From the NCBI GenBank assembly GCA_904419105.1, contig CAJFQR010000020.1, positions 1-17,123 of the forward strand: 17,123 bases of DNA. Direction: 5' to 3'. The notes beneath the pieces are model-generated. The model ran no database searches, was not told the DNA's origin, and saw only the letters and a list, made by a program, of their open reading frames with translations. The stretch is from Candidatus Avimicrobium faecavium (lineage in GTDB: Bacteria; Bacillota; Clostridia; Oscillospirales; Ruminococcaceae). The position numbers were made by a program, and so were the translations under genes. The number at the start of each line of letters is the position of its first letter. Within the stretch, counting starts at the first letter, position 1. Positions 7,581-16,408 of this stretch are shown one piece after another.

Positions 7581-7676
7581 ATCGGAAACGATTTACCTCC
7601 CTGCGAGTTTTGCTTCGCAAAACATCGCGGCCTTGTGAATCGGAAATGATTTGCCTCCCTATGGGTTTTGAGGGAG
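7576..7676. repeat. Paired palindromic repeat element overlapping the stop codon
   Basis: Two imperfect direct repeats of 33 bases (7580-7612 and 7638-7670; 28 of 33 identical by eye) each open with a short hairpin closed by a GAAA tetraloop. The first is a perfect 9-bp stem, GGTAAATCG (7576-7584) / CGATTTACC (7589-7597), and includes the TAA stop; the second keeps pairing through a G-T wobble. Between them GCGA-GTTTTGC / GCAAAAC-A-TCGC (about 7603-7628) forms another stem, and CTCCCT/AGGGAG (7655-7660, 7671-7676) pairs at the end. No T run follows these stems, so they look like REP/BIME-like elements and not terminators. Confidence 0.65.
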
Positions 7677-7766
7677 AGAAAACGGACGGAGGCGGCCTTC
7701 TCTCTGCGGCGGTGTGACCGGCGCGGGCGGCCAATGTCCGGAAAAATGACAACGATCTTTTTTCAG

Positions 7767-7800
7767 CGATCGGGGCAGGAAACTGCCCTGATCGTTTTTT
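7767..7800 (+). terminator. Intrinsic terminator after the secreted-protein gene
   Basis: CGATCGGGGCAG (7767-7778) and CTGCCCTGATCG (7783-7794) form a 12-bp stem with one G-T wobble, a GAAA loop and six T residues (7795-7800). It closes the secreted-protein transcript and isolates it from the next operon. Confidence 0.92.
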
Positions 7801-7813
7801 GTACGGCGGGCGG

Positions 7814-7842
7814 TTGCGCCAAGTCGACAAAACGGGTATAAT
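7814..7842 (+). promoter_or_regulatory. Sigma-A type promoter for the lipoprotein-kinase operon
   Basis: TTGCGC (7814-7819), a 17-base spacer and a perfect TATAAT (7837-7842). A small hairpin GCTCCC/GGGAGC (7853-7858, 7864-7869) lies at the predicted 5' end of the transcript and may stabilise it. Confidence 0.8.
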
Positions 7843-7899
7843 AAAAGCGTCCGCTCCCACAGCGGGAGCCATTCCCCAGAGAAGAAGGAGATTTTTCCA

Positions 7900-8868
7900 A
7901 TGATGAAGCGTATTCTGAGCGTGCTGCTCGCGGCGGCGCTCTGTGTAGGGATGCTGGCCGGCTGCAACCAGACCGAGGAGCCGGCAAGCGGGGAGAGTTC
8001 CTCCCAGAGCCAGGTGGTAGACTATGCCTATCCGCTGGATGCGGAGAGCGTGCGGGTCTACGATGTGGCGGTGCCGTCCCGCGGCATTGAGATCCCCGGT
8101 ACCCTGACCCTGCCCGCCGGTGAGGAGGGTGAGCTGGTGCCGCTGGTGATCCTGGAGCACGATCTGTTCGGCGACCGGAGCACCGACGGGGTCTTTGAGG
8201 AGATCGCACTGGCGCTGGCGGACAAGGGCATTGCCAGCATCGCGGTGGATTTTTCCGGCTGCGGGGACAGCAGTGAGGATTTTTCGGCCAACAGCCCGTT
8301 TTATATCGACTTCGATGTGAAGGCAGCCAGGGACTTTGCCATCCAGAACGCCCCGGTGGACAGCGAAAAACTGGGGCTGCTGGGCTATGGCTTCGGCGCC
8401 CGTATGGCGATGGACGCCGGCGCCCTCAAGAACAGCCCCTACACGGCGATGAGCCTGATCGCCCCGATGGTGGGCGACCCGGAGGAGACGATGCAGCTGA
8501 TCTTCGGCAGTGAATATGACCGCATCGTAGCTGAGGCCTTTACCGAGGCGCGGAGCTCTGAATTTGTCGGGCCGGATGGGGTGAGCCGGAGCATCAGTGT
8601 CAACTGGATTGACGATATGCGCCTTTCCTGCCCGATGAACAATGTGGAGAACATCAAAGGCAGCCTGCAGGTGATCTATGCCACCAATGACGAGTATGTG
8701 CCGCTCTCGGTGGTGGAGGCGCTTCTGAACGGGGCGGAGGCCTCGACGGCGGAGGTGACCTCACTGCAGGTGGACAGCGACCACAGCTTTGGCTTTGATG
8801 ACCCGGAGAGTCCGGTGCGGGCGCAGGTCATCGAGGCGGTGGCGGCGTTCTTTGATGAGGCGTTTTAA
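7900..8868 (+). CDS. Lipoprotein with alpha/beta-hydrolase fold lacking the nucleophile Ser
   Basis: This 322-residue protein starts with a lipoprotein signal peptide: MMKR, a hydrophobic stretch and lipobox MLAGC with Cys22, so the mature part should be anchored on the outer face of the membrane. A Ser/Glu-rich tether (about 23-40) leads to an alpha/beta-hydrolase domain of the dienelactone-hydrolase/prolyl-oligopeptidase-like type: LEHDLFG at 85-91, VDFSGCGDS at 116-124, Asp264 in ATNDEYVP and His295 in DSDHSFGF. The expected nucleophile elbow G-x-S-x-G reads GYGFG at 162-166, with Gly164 (GGC) where Ser (for example AGC) is expected. Unless another residue serves, it should not be a classic serine hydrolase; a binding role is possible. 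AGAAGGAGA lies 8 bases before ATG 7900; ATG 7903 is an equally good start. Twelve bases separate it from the kinase-like gene. Confidence 0.85.
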   Translation: MMKRILSVLLAAALCVGMLAGCNQTEEPASGESSSQSQVVDYAYPLDAESVRVYDVAVPSRGIEIPGTLTLPAGEEGELVPLVILEHDLFGDRSTDGVFEEIALALADKGIASIAVDFSGCGDSSEDFSANSPFYIDFDVKAARDFAIQNAPVDSEKLGLLGYGFGARMAMDAGALKNSPYTAMSLIAPMVGDPEETMQLIFGSEYDRIVAEAFTEARSSEFVGPDGVSRSISVNWIDDMRLSCPMNNVENIKGSLQVIYATNDEYVPLSVVEALLNGAEASTAEVTSLQVDSDHSFGFDDPESPVRAQVIEAVAAFFDEAF

Positions 8869-8880
8869 GGAGGCAGGGCG

Positions 8881-9456
8881 ATGGAGTTTGCACACGAACA
8901 GGAACTGAACGCCCTGCTGCGAGACAAGCTGGCCGAGAAAGGGAGGATCGTCCTGGCCATCGACGGGCGCTGCGGCGCCGGCAAGAGTACGCTGGCGGAC
9001 AGGCTGGCCGCTCAGTGGAACGGCCGGGTGATACGGGCGGATGATTTTTTCCTCCGGCCGGAGCAGCGCACGCCGGAACGGCTGGCGGAGCCCGGCGGCA
9101 ACCTGGATCGGGAGCGCATGAAGGAGGAGGTCATCGACCACCTGCGGGACGGGGCGCTGCGGTACACGCCGTTTGACTGCCAGGTGATGGCGCTGGGTGA
9201 GCCGATCTCACTGCCGGCGGCGGAGGTGACCATCGTCGAGGGGGCATACAGTCTGCACCCCTACTTTGGGCCGTACTACGATCTGTCGGTGTTCGTCACC
9301 GCTGACCAGGAGACCCGGCTCGCCCGCATCGGTGCCCGCAAAGGCCACAACAATGTGGAAAACTTCCGGGCCCGGTGGATCCCGATGGAGGAGCGGTACC
9401 TGGCCGCTTTCGGCATTGAGGAGAAGGCCGATCTCATCATCGACACCGGCCGCTGA
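8881..9456 (+). CDS. Uridine kinase-like P-loop NTPase
   Basis: This 191-residue cytosolic protein has the P-loop fold of the uridine kinase/phosphoribulokinase group. Walker A is GRCGAGKST at 29-37. IRADDFFLRP at 51-60 matches the substrate-side Asp-Asp-Phe segment of uridine kinase-like proteins. VEGAYS at 119-124 is the Walker B-like strand, and the Arg/Lys-rich RLARIGARKG at 146-155 looks like the lid. A phosphotransfer reaction on a nucleoside or related small molecule is likely; the substrate is not readable. It starts 12 bases after the lipoprotein stop, and the ribosome site AAGGAGG overlaps that stop (TAAGGAGG), which supports translational coupling in one operon. A strong terminator follows within 15 bases. 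Confidence 0.85.
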   Translation: MEFAHEQELNALLRDKLAEKGRIVLAIDGRCGAGKSTLADRLAAQWNGRVIRADDFFLRPEQRTPERLAEPGGNLDRERMKEEVIDHLRDGALRYTPFDCQVMALGEPISLPAAEVTIVEGAYSLHPYFGPYYDLSVFVTADQETRLARIGARKGHNNVENFRARWIPMEERYLAAFGIEEKADLIIDTGR

Positions 9457-9470
9457 AGAGAAAGAATGGG

Positions 9471-9500
9471 AAAACGCCTGTCGGCAGACGGGCGTTTTTT
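9471..9500 (+). terminator. Intrinsic terminator after the kinase-like gene
   Basis: AAAACGCCTGTC (9471-9482) pairs with GACGGGCGTTTT (9487-9498), with one G-T wobble and a GGCA loop, and runs into a T tract to 9500. Confidence 0.9.
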
Positions 9501-9579
9501 GCTGCGCTTTTTGCACAAAAAAGAGAGCAAATTTTTGGACGGACAAGATGTCGTTTTAAGAAAACTTTCTGCCGGACTA

Positions 9580-9588
9580 TGGTAAAAT
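9580..9588 (+). promoter_or_regulatory. Possible extended -10 promoter for the amidohydrolase pair
   Basis: TG-G-TAAAAT (9580-9588) fits an extended -10 element. I see no good -35 box at 16-18 bases upstream, which extended -10 promoters can tolerate. It lies between the terminator at 9500 and the ribosome site AAGGAGG at 9611-9617, the only place for a promoter of the tandem pair. Confidence 0.45.
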
Positions 9589-9625
9589 GATGATAAGAGA
9601 TCCCAACAAAAAGGAGGATATGTTT

Positions 9626-10810
9626 ATGGATATCCGTGCTATGGCGGAACGATATGAGGGCTATATCATTGAGCAGCGCCGGTGGTTCCATGCCCATCCG
9701 GAGCTCTCCTGGGAGGAGAAGCACACTACCGACCATCTGGCCGCAGAGCTGGAGAAAATGGGGCTCACCGTTGAGCGCTTTCCGGATCACACCGGCTGCA
9801 CCGCGACCATCGTCGGCGGCAAGGCGGGCCCGGACACCAAGACGGTGCTGCTGCGGGCGGACATCGACGCGCTGCCGGTGGAGGAAAAGACCTGTCTGCC
9901 CTTCGCCAGTGAAAACCCCGGTGTGATGCATGCCTGCGGACACGACAATCACATGGCGATGCTGCTGGGTGCCGCCAAGATTCTCACCGACATCCGGGAG
10001 GAGCTGCCGGGCAAGGTGAAGATCCTGTTCCAGGCAGCGGAGGAGACCTGCTACGGGGCCGACTACTATGTCAAAGCCGGTGTGCTGGACGGGGTGGACG
10101 CCGTCTATGGCCAGCATATCTGGGATGGTCTCGAGGCTCCCTATCTGAATGTACAGCCCGGCGTGCGCATGGCCAGCTGCGATAATTTTACCATCACGGT
10201 GGAGGGGAGCTCCACCCACGGCAGCTCGCCGCACCTGGGCACTGATGCCATCGTGGCGGCTGCCGCCATCATTATGAATGTGCAGACGCTGGTCTCCCGC
10301 AACAACGACCCGCTCAACGCTCTGGTGGTCTCCATTGGGGAGATCCACGGCGGCCAGCGGTTTAACATCATCGCCAATAAAGTGGTGATGGAGGGCACCT
10401 GCCGTACCCACTCCCGGGAGATGCGCGGGAAGATCGAGCCGCTGCTGCGGCGTATCTGCGAGAACACCGCTGCCGCCTTCGGAGCCAGGGCAGAGCTCCA
10501 GTACGAGGCCTATCCCGGCCCGGTCATCAACGATCATGATGATCTGAACCGCATCGCCCACAATGCGGCGGTGAAGCTCTACGGCGAGGAAGGCCTCAAG
10601 GAGATGCCAAAGGTCATGGGCAGCGAGGACTTCGCCTACTTTATGGAGAAGGTGCCGGGTGTGTTCGGCTTCCTCGGCAGCCACGATGAGACCCACTGCT
10701 ACAGCAACCACAACGACCGCTACGATGTGCCGGAAGAGGTGCTCAAGCGCGGCGCGGCAATGCACGCCCAGTTTGCGCTGGACTATCTCACCGAGACCGC
10801 AGGACGATAA
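9626..10810 (+). CDS. M20D amidohydrolase, first of a tandem pair
   Basis: A 394-residue cytosolic metallo-amidohydrolase of peptidase family M20D (hippurate hydrolase/IAA-amino acid hydrolase type), which cleaves N-acyl or other small amide bonds. Visible landmarks: FHAHPELSWEE at 21-31, LLRADIDALPVEE at 75-87, metal ligands Cys104 and His106 in HACGHDNHM, Glu139-Glu140 in QAAEETC, His164 in GQHIWDG and a C-terminal His near 362 (SNHNDRYDVPEE). The dimerisation domain is about 184-300 (EGSSTHGSSPHLGTDA). The usual QPAEE is QAAEE here and the following loop differs from its neighbour (CYGADYYVK), hinting at a different substrate. ATG 9626 is chosen over ATG 9620 because AAGGAGG is 8 bases away. 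The second copy starts 12 bases after the stop. Confidence 0.93.
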   Translation: MDIRAMAERYEGYIIEQRRWFHAHPELSWEEKHTTDHLAAELEKMGLTVERFPDHTGCTATIVGGKAGPDTKTVLLRADIDALPVEEKTCLPFASENPGVMHACGHDNHMAMLLGAAKILTDIREELPGKVKILFQAAEETCYGADYYVKAGVLDGVDAVYGQHIWDGLEAPYLNVQPGVRMASCDNFTITVEGSSTHGSSPHLGTDAIVAAAAIIMNVQTLVSRNNDPLNALVVSIGEIHGGQRFNIIANKVVMEGTCRTHSREMRGKIEPLLRRICENTAAAFGARAELQYEAYPGPVINDHDDLNRIAHNAAVKLYGEEGLKEMPKVMGSEDFAYFMEKVPGVFGFLGSHDETHCYSNHNDRYDVPEEVLKRGAAMHAQFALDYLTETAGR

Positions 10811-10822
10811 AGGAGAGGACCA

Positions 10823-12016
10823 ATGCCAGATATCCGCAAAATGGCCGAACGGGTCAACGACTACATCATCGACCGCAGACGCTACTATCACGCCCACCCG
10901 GAGCTGTCCGGCGAGGAAAAGGAGACGGTACAGGCCCTGAAACAGGACCTGGAGGCCTTGGGCATCGAGGTGAAGCTGTGTACCACCTGCCATGGGCTGG
11001 TGGGGACCATCACCGGCGGCAAGGCAGGGCCGGGCACCAAGACGATTGCACTGCGCTCGGACATCGACGCGCTGCCGGTGAACGAACAGACCGGCCTGCC
11101 CTTCGCCAGCGAAAACCCCGGTGTGATGCACGCCTGCGGACATGACAGCCACATGGCGATGCTGCTGGGCGCCGCCAAGATCCTCACTGAGATCCGGGAA
11201 GAGCTGCCAGGCACCGTCAAGCTGCTGTTCCAGCCGGCGGAGGAGACCGCTTCTGGTGCGCTGGCGATGATCGCCGAAGGGGCGCTGGACGGGGTGGACG
11301 CCATCTATGGGGCCCACATCTGGGGTGACTTTGACGCACCGTACATCGATGTATCCGAGGGCAACCGCATGGCCAGCTGCGGCTCCTTCACCATCACGGT
11401 GGAGGGGAGCTCCACCCACGGCAGCTCACCGCATCTGGGCACCGACGCCATCGTGGCGGCGGCCGCCATCATCATGGACCTTCAAACCTATGTCTCCCGC
11501 AACAACGACCCGCTCAACCCCCTGGTGGTGACGGTGGGAAAGATCGACGGCGGCCAGCGGTTCAACATCATCGCCAACAAGGTGGTGATGGAAGGCACCT
11601 ACCGGACCTTCTCACGCAGGACGCTGTCGACCATCGACAAGGATCTGAAGCGCATCGTCACCCACACCGCCGAGGCCTTTGGGGCCAAAGCGGCGGTGGA
11701 GTGTGTGAATATGACCACTCCGGTGATCAACGACCAGGCGGATCTGAACCGCATTGCCCGTGACGCGGTCATCAAGCTCTACGGTGAAGAGGGGCTGGGA
11801 CACCTGCCGACGATGATGGGCAGTGAGGACTTTGCCTTCTTTATGGAGAAGGTGCCGGGGATCTTCGGCTTCATCGGCAGCCGGGATCCGGAGCAGGGCT
11901 TTGTCTACACCAACCATCACGAGAAGTACAGCGTGCCGGAGGAGGTGCTCCAGCGAGGCGCCGCGATGCACGCCCAGTTTGCGCTGGACTATCTCACCGA
12001 AAAAGCCGGCGAATGA
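10823..12016 (+). CDS. M20D amidohydrolase, second of a tandem pair
   Basis: A 397-residue paralogue of the preceding gene, alignable almost without gaps (one extra residue at the start, two near residue 355). Metal-site landmarks are kept: Cys105 and His107 in HACGHDSHM, Glu140-Glu141 in QPAEETAS, His165 in GAHIWGD and a His near 365 (TNHHEKYSVPEE). It has the more typical QPAEE. Differences cluster around the loop after the EE pair, the HIW-following segment (GDFDAPYIDVSEG) and the C-terminal loop, all near the active site, so the pair has probably diverged in substrate. AAAGGAGAGG lies just before ATG 10823 and overlaps the previous stop, indicating one transcript. It ends 18 bases before a bidirectional terminator shared with potD. 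The substrate is not readable; an N-acyl amino acid is the family-level guess. Confidence 0.93.
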   Translation: MPDIRKMAERVNDYIIDRRRYYHAHPELSGEEKETVQALKQDLEALGIEVKLCTTCHGLVGTITGGKAGPGTKTIALRSDIDALPVNEQTGLPFASENPGVMHACGHDSHMAMLLGAAKILTEIREELPGTVKLLFQPAEETASGALAMIAEGALDGVDAIYGAHIWGDFDAPYIDVSEGNRMASCGSFTITVEGSSTHGSSPHLGTDAIVAAAAIIMDLQTYVSRNNDPLNPLVVTVGKIDGGQRFNIIANKVVMEGTYRTFSRRTLSTIDKDLKRIVTHTAEAFGAKAAVECVNMTTPVINDQADLNRIARDAVIKLYGEEGLGHLPTMMGSEDFAFFMEKVPGIFGFIGSRDPEQGFVYTNHHEKYSVPEEVLQRGAAMHAQFALDYLTEKAGE

Positions 12017-12034
12017 CCGCTGCAACAAAGCATG

Positions 12035-12066
12035 AAAAAAGCTCCCCCACTGTGGGGGAGCTTTTT
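12035..12066. terminator. Bidirectional terminator between amidohydrolase pair and potD
   Basis: GCTCCCCCA (12041-12049) and TGGGGGAGC (12053-12061) form a perfect 9-bp stem with a 3-base loop, flanked by an A run (12035-12040) and a T run (12062-12066). The two runs extend the stem and give a T tail on both strands, so it stops the amidohydrolase transcript from the left and the pot operon from the right. Confidence 0.95.
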
Positions 12067-12083
12067 GTGTGGGGGAAAAGGGG

Positions 12084-13169
12084 TTATGCCTTGGTGGCTT
12101 TTACCTTGATCCACAGCTCGGAGAGCATACGGCGGATGGTCTCATTGTCGTGGAAGACCTCGTCCTTCTCATAGCCGGAGCGGGGGAGGTAGGCCTCGTT
12201 GTTCTCATAGGTGCCGCCGGGGCCGGAGAGAGCATCGAGAACCTCCTGGTTGGAGGAGGCGTAGCCGACGTACTCGGAGTTGGAGTAGGAGGCATCGTAG
12301 GTGAGAACATAGTTGATGAACTCATGGGCGAGGGCCGGGTTCTCCGCATTCTTCGGGATGACCATGGCGTCGCTCCAGAGGTTGGTGCCCTCGGTGGGCA
12401 TCCAGTAGCTCATGTCCGGGTTCTGGTCGAGGATGTAGGTGGCGTCGCCGCTGTATACCACGGCGATGTCCTTGTTGCCGTTGGCCATGCCGTCGATGAC
12501 CTCGTCGGTGACATAGACCGGCTGCATCGTGTTGTTGAGCTGGAGCAGCCACTCGTAGGCGGCGTTGATCTCGTCTTCACTCTCGGTGTTCATCGAGTAG
12601 CCCAGGGCCTTGAGAGCGGTCATAAAGGCATCACGCTCGGAGTCATACATATAGATGTGGCCGGCGTACTCGGTGTCCAGCAGGATGTTCCAGCCCTCGG
12701 CCTCGACCTTGGCCGGGTCCACATTGTTGTGGTTGTAGACAATGCCCACGGTACCCCAGAAGTAGGGGGCGGAGTAGGTGTTGTCCGGGTCGTAGTCCAG
12801 GTTCTTGACGCCGTCGGCGAGGTTCGCCAGATTCGGGAGCTTGGAGTGGTCCAGCTCCTGGAGCATATCCTCATTGATCAGCCGCTCGATCATATAGTCG
12901 GAGGGGACAAGCACATCATAGCTGTCGCCGCCCTGGAGCTTGGTGTACATCATCTCGTTGGAGTCGAAATACTCAACGATGACCTTGACGCCGAACTCCT
13001 GCTCGAAGTTGGAGATCAGGTCCTCGCCCATGTACTCGCCCCAGTTGTAGAGCTTGAGGGTGTCGGAGCCATACTTCTCGATGGCTGTGCTGTTGTCGGT
13101 GCCGCCACCGCAGCCGGTCAGCGAAGCTGCCAGCGCGCCGGCCAGTGCCAGTGCAAAGATCTTTTTCAT
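12084..13169 (-). CDS. potD: Polyamine ABC transporter substrate-binding lipoprotein
   Basis: PotD captures spermidine or putrescine outside the membrane and delivers it to PotB-PotC. The 361-residue protein starts with a lipoprotein signal peptide, lipobox LTGC with Cys20. The mature part is a PotD-type periplasmic-binding fold: YNWGEYMGED at 41-50, where Trp43 and Tyr46 match ligand-contacting residues of E. coli PotD, VPSDYMIERL at 88-97, WGTVGIVYN at 138-146, and NLWSDAMVIP at 263-272 with Trp265 and Asp267, the pair that holds a polyamine amine. These correspondences are from memory of PotD. AAAGGAGA lies about 8 bases before ATG, and the start overlaps the potC stop (ATGA). It is last in the operon, ending at a strong terminator; I see no promoter of its own. 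Spermidine versus putrescine cannot be decided. Confidence 0.93.
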   Translation of the reverse strand: MKKIFALALAGALAASLTGCGGGTDNSTAIEKYGSDTLKLYNWGEYMGEDLISNFEQEFGVKVIVEYFDSNEMMYTKLQGGDSYDVLVPSDYMIERLINEDMLQELDHSKLPNLANLADGVKNLDYDPDNTYSAPYFWGTVGIVYNHNNVDPAKVEAEGWNILLDTEYAGHIYMYDSERDAFMTALKALGYSMNTESEDEINAAYEWLLQLNNTMQPVYVTDEVIDGMANGNKDIAVVYSGDATYILDQNPDMSYWMPTEGTNLWSDAMVIPKNAENPALAHEFINYVLTYDASYSNSEYVGYASSNQEVLDALSGPGGTYENNEAYLPRSGYEKDEVFHDNETIRRMLSELWIKVKATKA

Positions 13170-13960
13170 GCTTTTGCTCTCCTTTTTTCTCTGAGAATCG
13201 GGACTACATTGATGATGGCCAGCGAGACTGTGATGATGACGATGACCAGGGTGGACAGCGCATTGATCGACGGGTTGACCCGCTTGCTCATCGTGTAGAC
13301 CAGAATGGAAATATTGTTCACACCATTGCCTGTGACAAAGTAACTGATCACAAAGTCATCGAAGCTCATGGTGAAAGCAATCAGTGCGCCGGAGATGATG
13401 CCCGGCATGATCTGCGGGACGATGACCTTGGTCAGCGCCTGCAGCGGGGTGGCCCCGAGGTCCAGCGCGGCGTCTGCCAGATTCGGGTCCAGACTGCGCA
13501 GCTTTGGAGTCACCGAGAGGATTACATAGGGGGTACAGAACATGATGTGTGCCAGCAGCATGGTGCCAAGGCCTTTCTCGATGCTGAGACTCGAGAAGAA
13601 CATGAGCAGCCCAATGGCGGTGACAATTTCCGGGTTCATCACCGGGAGATTGTTGATCTGTTCAACGATGCTGCGCAGGATCTTTTTCGAGCGGGAGAGG
13701 CCGATGGCCGCCAGCGTGCCGGCGATGGTGGAGACAATGGTGGATACCGCTGCTACAAAGATGGTGGTACCGATGGCCTCCATCATTGTGCGGTCGGAGA
13801 ACATCTTCTCATACCACTGGAGGGAGAAGCCGTCCAGATGGGTCAGCGACCGGCTGCCGTTGAAGGAAAAGACGATGATGTAGAGGATGGGCAGGTAGAA
13901 GAACAGCACGGTGAGCCCGAGCAGGATCTTGCTGCCAAGGGAGGTCTTTTTGCGTTCCAT
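13166..13960 (-). CDS. potC: Polyamine ABC transporter permease PotC
   Basis: PotC is one of the two membrane subunits of the polyamine importer. The 264-residue protein has about six hydrophobic spans: near 12-32, 65-88, 112-128, 132-150, 186-208 and 236-255. The cytoplasmic EAA loop that docks on PotA is at about 163-186 (DAALDLGATPLQAL, then PQIMPG). The N-terminus is Lys/Arg-rich and cytoplasmic, and the family motif SFDDFVISYF is at 199-208. ATG 13958-13960 follows the potB stop by 4 bases, with AAAGGAGGA inside the potB end, so translation is probably coupled. The stop overlaps the potD start by 4 bases. Confidence 0.94.
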   Translation of the reverse strand: MERKKTSLGSKILLGLTVLFFYLPILYIIVFSFNGSRSLTHLDGFSLQWYEKMFSDRTMMEAIGTTIFVAAVSTIVSTIAGTLAAIGLSRSKKILRSIVEQINNLPVMNPEIVTAIGLLMFFSSLSIEKGLGTMLLAHIMFCTPYVILSVTPKLRSLDPNLADAALDLGATPLQALTKVIVPQIMPGIISGALIAFTMSFDDFVISYFVTGNGVNNISILVYTMSKRVNPSINALSTLVIVIITVSLAIINVVPILREKRRAKA

Positions 13961-13964
13961 GGGG

Positions 13965-14804
13965 TCAGTCCTCCTTTCCGTGTGCCGCCGGGTCGGTGTC
14001 GACCTTACGGGTGATGTACATGGAGATCATAATGATGACGGCCATAATCAGCGAGATGGCACTGCCGAAATTCCAGTCACCGCTGGTGAGGAACTGTGTC
14101 TCGATGACATTGCCGATGAGCACATACTGCCCGCCGCCAAGGAGTTTGGGGATGAAGAAGCTGGACACCGCCGGCAGGAATACCAGTGTGATGCCGCTGA
14201 GCACCCCGGGCAGGCTGAGCGGGAGGGTAACCCGCAGGAAGCTCTGGACCCGGTCGGCGCCGAGATCGGCAGCGGCCTCAAGGTAGCTCTTGTCCATCTT
14301 GGTCAGTGAGGTGTGGATCTGCAGGATCATAAAGGGGATAAAATTGTAGACCATACCGAGGACAACGGCAAAGGTGGTGTACATCATCTTCACCGGGCCG
14401 ATGCCAAAGAGGCCGAGGATGCTATTGATCAGGCCGTTATCCTGGAGGATGCCCACCCAGGCATAGGTGCGCACCATCATATTGATCCAGGTGGGCATGG
14501 TGATGATGAGCACCCAGAACATATTGCTGCGTTCCGGGCGTTTGGAAATGGCATAGGCGATGGGGTAGCCGATGAGCACGCAGATGACGGTGGTGAGCAC
14601 CGCAATAACCAGCGAGCGCCCGAGTACATCGAGAAAGACAGCGTCCTGGAAAAAGCGGGTGAAGTTCTCAAGGGTGAAGCGGAAGGTGGTGACCTCGTTG
14701 CCGGCGGTGGTAAAGGCGTAGAGCACGATGAGCAGCATCGGCACCACGATCATGATGAAGATCCACACCACATAGGGATAGATCATATTGCGGAACTGTT
14801 TCAA
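13965..14804 (-). CDS. potB: Polyamine ABC transporter permease PotB
   Basis: PotB pairs with PotC to form the transmembrane channel. The 279-residue protein has a short basic start, a first span at about 8-32, a periplasmic segment, further spans near 62-85, 95-120, 142-165, 198-222 and 250-268, and the EAA loop at 176-200 (EAAADLGADRVQSF, then LPLSLPG). The start is a rare TTG (14802-14804), chosen because GGGGAGG lies 8 bases before it and because the ATG six codons later has no ribosome site and would remove the basic N-terminus. It follows potA by 14 bases. A TTG start may lower its translation relative to PotC. Confidence 0.93.
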   Translation of the reverse strand: MKQFRNMIYPYVVWIFIMIVVPMLLIVLYAFTTAGNEVTTFRFTLENFTRFFQDAVFLDVLGRSLVIAVLTTVICVLIGYPIAYAISKRPERSNMFWVLIITMPTWINMMVRTYAWVGILQDNGLINSILGLFGIGPVKMMYTTFAVVLGMVYNFIPFMILQIHTSLTKMDKSYLEAAADLGADRVQSFLRVTLPLSLPGVLSGITLVFLPAVSSFFIPKLLGGGQYVLIGNVIETQFLTSGDWNFGSAISLIMAVIIMISMYITRKVDTDPAAHGKED

Positions 14805-14818
14805 GATGAGACCTCCCC

Positions 14819-16393
<1,575 letters not shown>

Positions 16394-16408
16394 TGGCGGG
16401 CTCCTTTC

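Noticed and set aside
9437..11419. 660-codon minus-strand frame opposite the M20D pair
   Set aside because: It repeats itself because the genes below are paralogues; shadow of well-supported genes.
12069..13298. 409-codon + strand frame opposite potD
   Set aside because: Antisense shadow; it starts beyond a terminator with no promoter or ribosome site.
14786..14788. ATG seven codons into potB as its start
   Set aside because: No ribosome site at the right distance and it would drop the basic N-terminus; the TTG at 14802-14804 has GGAGG well placed.
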